A stretch of 64,000 nucleotides of DNA from contig JABDIN010000046.1 of NCBI GenBank assembly GCA_013003715.1, positions 62,001 to 126,000 of the forward strand, given 5' to 3'. Position 1 is the stretch's first letter, and each line of letters opens with the position of its first letter. Both the position numbers and the translations under genes were made by a program. Positions 58,548 to 64,000 of this stretch are shown here, piece by piece. Below the pieces are notes generated by a model, which was given only the letters and a program-made list of their open reading frames with translations, searched no databases and was not told the origin of the DNA. The stretch is from Desulfobacteraceae bacterium (GTDB taxonomy: Bacteria > Desulfobacterota > Desulfobacteria > Desulfobacterales > Desulfosarcinaceae).

Positions 58548-59315
58548 TTATTTTTTAGCTATAAAATTCAATACCTGCCGCACGTACGCTGTGGGATAGT
58601 GTTCGTGGATATTGTGGCCGCACCGGGGGAAAACCGCCAGTTCGCCCCTGGGTAAGCTGCGGTAAAAGGCTACCCCCTGTTCAACTTCAAAAAAATGACC
58701 CCGGTCCGGGTACATGACCAGGGCCGGACAGGCCACTTCTTTCAAGTTGTCCCTGAGATCGAAATACGCTCGACCGTATTCACCGCCATATCGGGAGCAG
58801 AGGGTATAAAAGTATTCCGCCCGGTCCGGGCCGTGCCAATCGGCGTATTTCCGGCGTATTTCCGGTGTCAGGTCGTTGAAGGTCGGCGGGAATTTTTCCC
58901 TGTTGAAATCCACCAGGGGGGTCCGGCTGAAACACATGGTACTGGCCGTGGTCAGCGTCATTACCTGACCGGGAAATTGAACGGCATAGTCCACACCCAC
59001 GACACCACCCTCGCACTGCCCAACAATATGAAATCGTCTGAATTTCAGCTTTTCCATCAGAAGGGCCATCGCCCTCACATTTTCCTCCCGGAATCCATCA
59101 CCGGTGTAGAAATTTTCAAAGTCCGCTCCGGGTTCGGACCGGCCATACCCCCTGCGATCAAAGGAGACCACCCGGTATCCCGCTGACACCAGCGCCGGAT
59201 AAATCTCGTCCCACATTTTGGTGCAGGAAAATCCATTATGCAGCAAGACGATAACCTCTCCCCGCCCATGACTCTCGTAGTAGACATTCAACCCGTTGAT
59301 CCGTTCAAATGGCAT
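58548..59315 (-). CDS. alpha/beta hydrolase with cysteine nucleophile
   Basis: A 255-residue alpha/beta hydrolase. Oxyanion segment LLHNGFSCTKMW, strand and loop SFDRRGYGRSEPG, nucleophile elbow GQCEGG (Cys 101 where serine is usual), acid candidate in MYPDRGHFF, and catalytic His in RCGHNIHEHYP. Cys-type members such as dienelactone hydrolase exist, but most relatives of this subfamily use Ser. AAGGAG precedes the ATG. It stands alone between convergent and divergent genes; the substrate is unknown. Confidence 0.85.
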   Translation of the reverse strand: MPFERINGLNVYYESHGRGEVIVLLHNGFSCTKMWDEIYPALVSAGYRVVSFDRRGYGRSEPGADFENFYTGDGFREENVRAMALLMEKLKFRRFHIVGQCEGGVVGVDYAVQFPGQVMTLTTASTMCFSRTPLVDFNREKFPPTFNDLTPEIRRKYADWHGPDRAEYFYTLCSRYGGEYGRAYFDLRDNLKEVACPALVMYPDRGHFFEVEQGVAFYRSLPRGELAVFPRCGHNIHEHYPTAYVRQVLNFIAKK

Positions 59316-59568
59316 GACCGCTCCTTATTTCGGATGCTGATTCGGTTTCCCGGATGATTTTTCATTAATCGAAGGCACACCTGTTCCACGGGTGTTCTGT
59401 ACTGGTGCACATGGTCACCATACCATCCCTTTGGCACACCGGCCACTTCAAATAGAAAATTAATCTAAAATGATAATTAATGATTGACAAACGATAAAAA
59501 AATATTGTTAAAAGGCTATTATCGTCTTGGATGTCCGAACAGGGAACGACTTTTAGGGAGGTAAGCAG

Positions 59569-60105
59569 ATGACCATACAACAACGGATACGTATCACGAG
59601 CCGGATAATGCGGTGGATCGTCCTCAGCCTGATGGTGTTGATTCCGGTCCTGAATGTATTGTTCTGGGTGACCTACGACGGCCAGTATGCCTTTCTGTCA
59701 CAACAGATTTCGAATCTGCCGATTCATGGGGAGTTAAGCCCCTTGTTTCGGGCATTCGGTTTTATCGTTTGTTTTATTCCAACAGGTATAATCATGGCAG
59801 GCCTGTTCCATCTCTCGCAATTGTTCAAACTTTACGAAGGTTATCATATCTTTACCGATGCCAACGTCCGTTGCTACCGCCGGTTGGGGCAGATACTTAT
59901 CCTGTGGGTCTTTTCAACATTTCTCTATGATCCGTTAATGAGCATCGTGTTGACCTATAACAATCCGCCAGGCCAAAGAATGATCCAAATCGGCTTTGAA
60001 TCCGTTGATCTCACCGCGCTGCTCATCGGTGTTGTGGTGCTGATCGTCTCCTGGGTGATGCAGGCCGCCAAACAATTGAAGGATGAACAGGATCTGACGA
60101 TTTAA
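59569..60105 (+). CDS. DUF2975 membrane protein
   Basis: A 178-residue protein with four predicted helices (WIVLSLMVLIPVLNVLFWV; FIVCFIPTGIIMAGLFHL; LGQILILWVFSTFLYDP; VDLTALLIGVVVLIVSWVM) and the family tail AAKQLKDEQDLTI. DUF2975 proteins are typically encoded next to a small Cro/CI-type regulator, as here. GGGAGG lies seven bases before the ATG. Function unknown; a toxin-antitoxin-like or stress role has been suggested for such pairs only by analogy. Confidence 0.85.
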   Translation: MTIQQRIRITSRIMRWIVLSLMVLIPVLNVLFWVTYDGQYAFLSQQISNLPIHGELSPLFRAFGFIVCFIPTGIIMAGLFHLSQLFKLYEGYHIFTDANVRCYRRLGQILILWVFSTFLYDPLMSIVLTYNNPPGQRMIQIGFESVDLTALLIGVVVLIVSWVMQAAKQLKDEQDLTI

Positions 60106-60139
60106 ATCCGTAATGCACGACCGGGATAATCGAGGAAAT

Positions 60140-60355
60140 ATGAGCATTATCGTTAATCTTGATGTGATGCTGGCCACCCGAAAAATGAAATCCAACGAAT
60201 TGGCCGAGCGCATCGGCATCACCCAGCAAAATCTTTCCATTCTAAAGACCGGGAAAGCAAAAGCGATCCGGTTCTCGACCCTGAACGAAATTTGCCGTCA
60301 TCTCGACTGCACACCCGGAGACATCCTCGAATATCGCGATGATGGCACGGAATGA
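60140..60355 (+). CDS. small Cro/CI-type helix-turn-helix regulator (YozG-like)
   Basis: A 71-residue regulator that is essentially one XRE DNA-binding domain: MLATRKMKSNELAERIGITQQNLSILKTGKAKAIRFSTLNEICRHLDCTPGDILEY. It starts 34 bases after the DUF2975 gene, with GAGGAAAT directly before the ATG at 60140. The two genes form the common DUF2975-HTH pair, probably autoregulated. Confidence 0.9.
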   Translation: MSIIVNLDVMLATRKMKSNELAERIGITQQNLSILKTGKAKAIRFSTLNEICRHLDCTPGDILEYRDDGTE

Positions 60356-60439
60356 GTCTGTTTAATATCCACGAAGAAGCGGTTCAGTTTCCTGTTCAGT
60401 GTCTCAATCAATATTAAAAGATAACAGAAAAGGAGTATT

Positions 60440-60922
60440 ATGATGAATGGAAACCGTAGTTTTCTACTGATCGTGACCGGCATATGCCTGGCATTTCTAT
60501 TTTCGGCTTGTGCGGGGATCCAGCCGAAAGTCCCCCCGAATCTGACGGTGTACACCTGGACTGATATATCTTCGGATACGGAAAAGGCTGAGGAAATTTA
60601 CCAGGGCCTGAACAAGGGGACGCCGTACATATTTAAAATTGAAAAAGGAGATGCCCTGCCGTTCGAGGTAAAGATCGATCTGCCGTTCGTCTTTCTGACA
60701 CCCTCCACCAATGAACTCCGGTTTGTTGAAGATGTGTACGTATATATCTCAAACGAGAATATAATGTTCAGCCCGGATGGCGACCATTGGGCTTCCCCGG
60801 AAAATCCGAAGCAGTTGAAATCCCTGTTTGGCATTCAACAGGGGTTTCTGTCAGTCGGATTTACAATAGAGAAAAAGGGCGATCCGATGCTTCGGCTGGA
60901 ACTGGGCACGAAACCGGATTGA
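60440..60922 (+). CDS. uncharacterised lipoprotein
   Basis: A 160-residue protein with a lipoprotein signal (lipobox LFSAC, Cys about 24) and a beta-rich mature part (YIFKIEKGDALPFEVKIDLPFVFL; VGFTIEKKGDPMLRLEL). No family recognised. AAGGAG lies five bases before the paired ATGs. It follows the DUF2975-HTH pair by 84 bases in the same direction, so they may be one unit. Confidence 0.72.
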   Translation: MMNGNRSFLLIVTGICLAFLFSACAGIQPKVPPNLTVYTWTDISSDTEKAEEIYQGLNKGTPYIFKIEKGDALPFEVKIDLPFVFLTPSTNELRFVEDVYVYISNENIMFSPDGDHWASPENPKQLKSLFGIQQGFLSVGFTIEKKGDPMLRLELGTKPD

Positions 60923-61059
60923 CCCTTGTATCAGCCGAGAAGGGGATGGGGCGGCAGGTATGCTCCATTTCCTGTTTTGGTGGAAGAATTCTATTCAGAG
61001 CCGTTCGTCCGGCGTGATAATCCGCGGTGAAAGGAAAACACTCCCCGATGCCCGATGAT

Positions 61060-61830
61060 CTACCTATAGTCCGGAACCCTCATATTCCGGTCCTTGTAGT
61101 ACCTTTCGATCATCTCGTCCGTTTCACCGGATTGCACCATTTCTTTGAAGGCTTTTTCGACCTGGTCTATTTTCTTCATCCACGGTGATTTTTTGGATAT
61201 CCCTAAAAAAACAGGATTCTCGCTGGTGTATTTATAATCGGCAATGACCAGTTTGTCCCTATAATTTTTCTTGTCCGATCTTTCCATTTCGCTGATGATT
61301 TCCACTGCTGTCGAATCCTGGGTTACCACCGCATCCACTCTGCCGAGCAATAGTTTCCGGAAATTACTTTCCAAGTCGTTGGAGATATCCTTTTCAATTC
61401 GTGCATCATCATCAAATTCCGGGAATGTCCTCTTTCCCCGCACCGTGCCGATGGTCAGGCCATGTAAATCTTCATGCCTGTTGATTGTTGCATCACTGCC
61501 TTTCAGCAGAAAAAAGACCTTGTTCGCTTTCCGCTGATAAGGTGTGCTCACAAAATAAACGAAATCCGTATACGCCGTGGTTTTCAGCAGACCCAACGAC
61601 ATGTCGCAATCACCGGTTTGAAGAGACGTATATCTTCTTTTGGGTGGCACATGAACGATGGTAACAGCCGCATTCAGCCTTTTACCCAGAAGCAGGGCGA
61701 TATCCCGCTTAAACACCACCATGGGGTTGGTTTCCGGCAGCATGGCAAATGTCAGCTCATCCTGGGCCGGCGCCGGCGAAACAATCCCGAAAATGAATAA
61801 AAACAGTGCGGTGACAAAACCTTTCATCAT
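61060..61830 (-). CDS. periplasmic solute-binding protein (family 3 / PhnD-like)
   Basis: A 256-residue secreted protein: signal peptide MMKGFVTALFLFIFGIVSPAPA, then the type II binding-protein fold (LTFAMLPETNPMVVFKRDIALLLGKRLNA; MSLGLLKTTAYTDFVYFVSTPY; LHGLTIGTVRGKRTFPEF; LLLGRVDAVVTQDSTA). No transporter subunits are adjacent, so it may be an orphan receptor or a sensor partner. The ATG at 61830 has AGGGGG upstream, and the signal peptide confirms this start rather than 61914. Confidence 0.84.
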   Translation of the reverse strand: MMKGFVTALFLFIFGIVSPAPAQDELTFAMLPETNPMVVFKRDIALLLGKRLNAAVTIVHVPPKRRYTSLQTGDCDMSLGLLKTTAYTDFVYFVSTPYQRKANKVFFLLKGSDATINRHEDLHGLTIGTVRGKRTFPEFDDDARIEKDISNDLESNFRKLLLGRVDAVVTQDSTAVEIISEMERSDKKNYRDKLVIADYKYTSENPVFLGISKKSPWMKKIDQVEKAFKEMVQSGETDEMIERYYKDRNMRVPDYR

Positions 61831-61977
61831 TTTCCCCCTGCACCCCTTGAGGTCAAATGTGAGACTGCTAAAGTCAAGGACCTTTTTTGCAGCCTTTATG
61901 TATGGTGTTCCCACACTTTATTAAGATGATCAAGCATTAATAAGGATTCCGGATATCATGGAATCCGCCCGCCCTAT

Positions 61978-63996
61978 CTAATAAGATCTGTAGATCATCA
62001 TCTGGATCAATTTCTCGATGGCATAGATCCTTTGCAGCAATTGTTCGGGGCGAAGGGGTTGCGCTGCGGACCCGAGGTATTTGAAGAATGAATAGCCGTG
62101 GACATCATATGCGGATCCCTCATGCTGCTCTCTTATTGTTTCCTTTCGTTTCAACTCCTTTTGGGCTGCGCCCAACCGGAAAATGGTTTTCGGCAAGTCA
62201 ACACGGTATTTTTGATTGCGTGCGGCCACTTTCCATGCCCGCTTCACGTCGGCGACCATACCCAGATCCCCGCCGAAATGCCTGCCCAGGGGATCCAGCC
62301 TGGAGGCCGCAAAAATGAGATCATCCTTATCGGATTGGGGAAGAAATACCACCTCATTGAGACCATATACTTTTTCCAGGGCATCAAGATATTCCGGGTC
62401 CAATGCCATGGCCTTTTCGTATAAATCGAATGCGGCCTGATATTCCCCCTTGGCCTCTTTCAATTGCCCGGCAAGGAACCAGACCTGCGGTCTGCCCGGT
62501 TCGGTTTTCATCAGGCCGTCAAGAACTTCTTCCGCGACAGTCCGGCTTGCGGGTTTGTCAAAGGCGCCCTCACACCCGAAACAAAAACTCGCCACCTGTC
62601 CAAATTGCTCCGGCATGCGTTCAAAGGCGATTTTGTAATGATTTTTTGCTTCCTCATGCCTGCCGAGAGCCGTCAGTCTTTCCGCCAGCCGCCATTGTAC
62701 GCAATAGGCGTCACCAAACAGCACCTCGGCTTCCATGTACTTTTTTAAACTCCTGGAGATCAGTCCGGCCCTTTCCAGGTCATCGCCTTCTTCAGCCATT
62801 CTCACGGATTTGACCACATTGTGGAAAAAGTCCGCATCTTCGGTTTTACCTTTTGCCGACAGAATATCACCAAGTATTCCATAGGCGCGCACCCGGTCTC
62901 CTTCGCGTTGCTCACCATCGGTGGGATCCACTTTTAATGCCAGGCGTATGGTTTGTTCCGCGGCATCCAGATCTTTTTTCCGGTATTGGAGATAAGCTTT
63001 CCAGATCAGAGGGCGCTCTTCGAACCTGTCCCTTTCATACAGACCATCCAACCATTTCGATAGATCATCGGGGTTTATCCGGATTAAGGTTTCGTAAAGG
63101 GAATCTGCCTTAGGGTAGATATAAATAGCGGTTTTCAGTAAAATAACGGCAGCTTCCCCATGCCCCGTCCGGTGCAGGGATGAGGCAATTTTCCATACGC
63201 TTTCATCGCCGCCGACAATAAGATCCGAGAGATCTTCAGCCTCCCACCATGGCGCATTCCGGAGAAGATCCACAACATCTTCGTCCCTGCCGGTATCATG
63301 ATAGATGTTCATCAAGGAAAAGAGCAGGGACCGGCAATCGTCCTGCCCGTAGCCATACCGATTCTCACCGGATTGCAATCGTTTTTCCAAGGCGGCTGCT
63401 ATCTGTTTTTCCGCCCTGGCATATTTCTTTGACGCGATTAAACTATTGATGAATCTGGCATTGAAACCAGCCACTTCCACGGCGGCCAACCCGGCCGAAA
63501 CCAGTATATCCTCCAGTTGCCGCATACCGGTTTCAATGGCGGCCGGGTGTTGCAAAAGCCGACCGAGCCTCACGGTATTCAACGCCGATTCAAACTGGCT
63601 TTCAATCAGGCGTTGATGCTGCTCCACAGGCACACCGTCGAGCGTCAGGGCCTGTATATCCTTATAAACCGCCATGGCCTGTTCGATATCATCGTTCATG
63701 AGATAGGCTTTTGACAGCAATTCACATGTCTGAATCCATTGTTTTATATGGTTACGATCCGATTGCTTCTGTTTTAAGGTGGAGATCATTTCTTCGATTT
63801 TGCCCACTGAAAAAGCACTGGCCATATATAAACGCCAGGGGGTTCGATCCGGATTTTTGTCATGGATCCGGCGACAATAAGTATATATCCCGGGCGCTAA
63901 CCGGCCCAGATCTATGCCCTGGAACATGCCGTCCAGGCGATTGGAAGCAGAGCCCTCTTCTCGGGGCGCCAACGTTATCGCAACGGCTTCGTCCAT
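61978..63996 (-). CDS. TPR-repeat protein (probably continues past the right edge)
   Basis: 672 readable residues, almost entirely helical TPR-like repeats (for example YMASAFSVGKIEEMISTLKQ; WKAYLQYRKKDLDAAEQTIRLALKVDP; WFLAGQLKEAKGEYQAAFDLYEKAMALDPEYLDAL). No signal peptide or catalytic domain is seen. The open frame reaches the last codons of the window, and its first ATG is not clearly a start, so the protein probably begins outside. TPR arrays mediate protein-protein contacts; the partner is unknown. Confidence 0.75.
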   Translation of the reverse strand: MDEAVAITLAPREEGSASNRLDGMFQGIDLGRLAPGIYTYCRRIHDKNPDRTPWRLYMASAFSVGKIEEMISTLKQKQSDRNHIKQWIQTCELLSKAYLMNDDIEQAMAVYKDIQALTLDGVPVEQHQRLIESQFESALNTVRLGRLLQHPAAIETGMRQLEDILVSAGLAAVEVAGFNARFINSLIASKKYARAEKQIAAALEKRLQSGENRYGYGQDDCRSLLFSLMNIYHDTGRDEDVVDLLRNAPWWEAEDLSDLIVGGDESVWKIASSLHRTGHGEAAVILLKTAIYIYPKADSLYETLIRINPDDLSKWLDGLYERDRFEERPLIWKAYLQYRKKDLDAAEQTIRLALKVDPTDGEQREGDRVRAYGILGDILSAKGKTEDADFFHNVVKSVRMAEEGDDLERAGLISRSLKKYMEAEVLFGDAYCVQWRLAERLTALGRHEEAKNHYKIAFERMPEQFGQVASFCFGCEGAFDKPASRTVAEEVLDGLMKTEPGRPQVWFLAGQLKEAKGEYQAAFDLYEKAMALDPEYLDALEKVYGLNEVVFLPQSDKDDLIFAASRLDPLGRHFGGDLGMVADVKRAWKVAARNQKYRVDLPKTIFRLGAAQKELKRKETIREQHEGSAYDVHGYSFFKYLGSAAQPLRPEQLLQRIYAIEKLIQMMIYRSY

Positions 63997-64000
63997 GCGG

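Noticed and set aside
59484-59512. A TTGACA box upstream of the DUF2975 gene as a promoter
   Set aside because: No acceptable -10 box at 16-18 bases; the region is simply AT-rich.

Overview
The window looks like chromosomal DNA of a strictly anaerobic, aromatic-degrading Desulfobacterota bacterium (Desulfobacterales or a relative). This is inferred from gene content: an Oah/BamA-type ring-cleavage hydrolase with its Dch and Had partners, indolepyruvate:ferredoxin oxidoreductase, an ADP-forming acyl-CoA synthetase, a 2-hydroxyacyl-CoA dehydratase/benzoyl-CoA reductase-family protein with its ATPase activator, and large multi-sensor histidine kinases. No rRNA, tRNA, CRISPR array, transposase or phage gene was recognised.

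Layout. 1-13.6 kb is a mixed region: a HAMP sensor cut by the left edge, an adenine-deaminase-like amidohydrolase, a lone ClpP-like protease, an M23 endopeptidase, an MFS exporter with a metallo-beta-lactamase-fold hydrolase, a PAS/HisKA protein without an ATPase domain, a MalT-type LuxR regulator, an MlrC-type M81 protein and a decayed amidohydrolase remnant. 14.1-18.0 kb encodes a 1292-residue hybrid kinase with tandem GAF domains. 18.1-20.3 kb holds an AT-rich ATP-grasp gene and a DUF1028 protein.

20.5-40.0 kb is a nearly continuous minus-strand catabolic block. Read in transcription order it starts with oah, an SDR, a thiolase, a DUF35 Zn-ribbon protein, dch, a small CxxC protein and had. 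Together these could carry a cyclic dienoyl-CoA through hydration, oxidation, hydrolytic ring opening and beta-oxidation. A TetR regulator follows, then iorA, iorB, a phenylacetate-CoA ligase, a ketopantoate-reductase-like dehydrogenase, the BadF/HgdC-type activator, the HgdB-like protein, an ADP-forming acyl-CoA synthetase, an AMP-forming ligase and a divergent thiolase. The oah and tetR promoters share a 23-bp element (20 identical positions), which suggests one regulator for both. Two GNAT acetyltransferases, one AcuA-like, lie just upstream on the plus strand and may control the acyl-CoA ligases by lysine acetylation.

42.0-53.3 kb is envelope-related: two uncharacterised coupled genes, a LysM/TPR lipoprotein with a polysaccharide deacetylase, and a plus-strand operon of a transmembrane Ser/Thr kinase, a PP2C phosphatase, an MBOAT acyltransferase and an AlgJ-like/sialate-esterase fusion. 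This arrangement suggests phospho-controlled O-acetylation of an exported glycan. 53.3-64 kb is mixed: RarD, an MFS-racemase-M24 peptidase run, a single-domain response regulator, an alpha/beta hydrolase with a Cys nucleophile, a DUF2975/HTH pair, a lipoprotein, a periplasmic binding protein and a TPR protein reaching the right edge.

A family of AT-rich intergenic repeats, with arms that form an imperfect long palindrome in the fullest copy, occurs at five places and is the clearest non-coding structure in the window.
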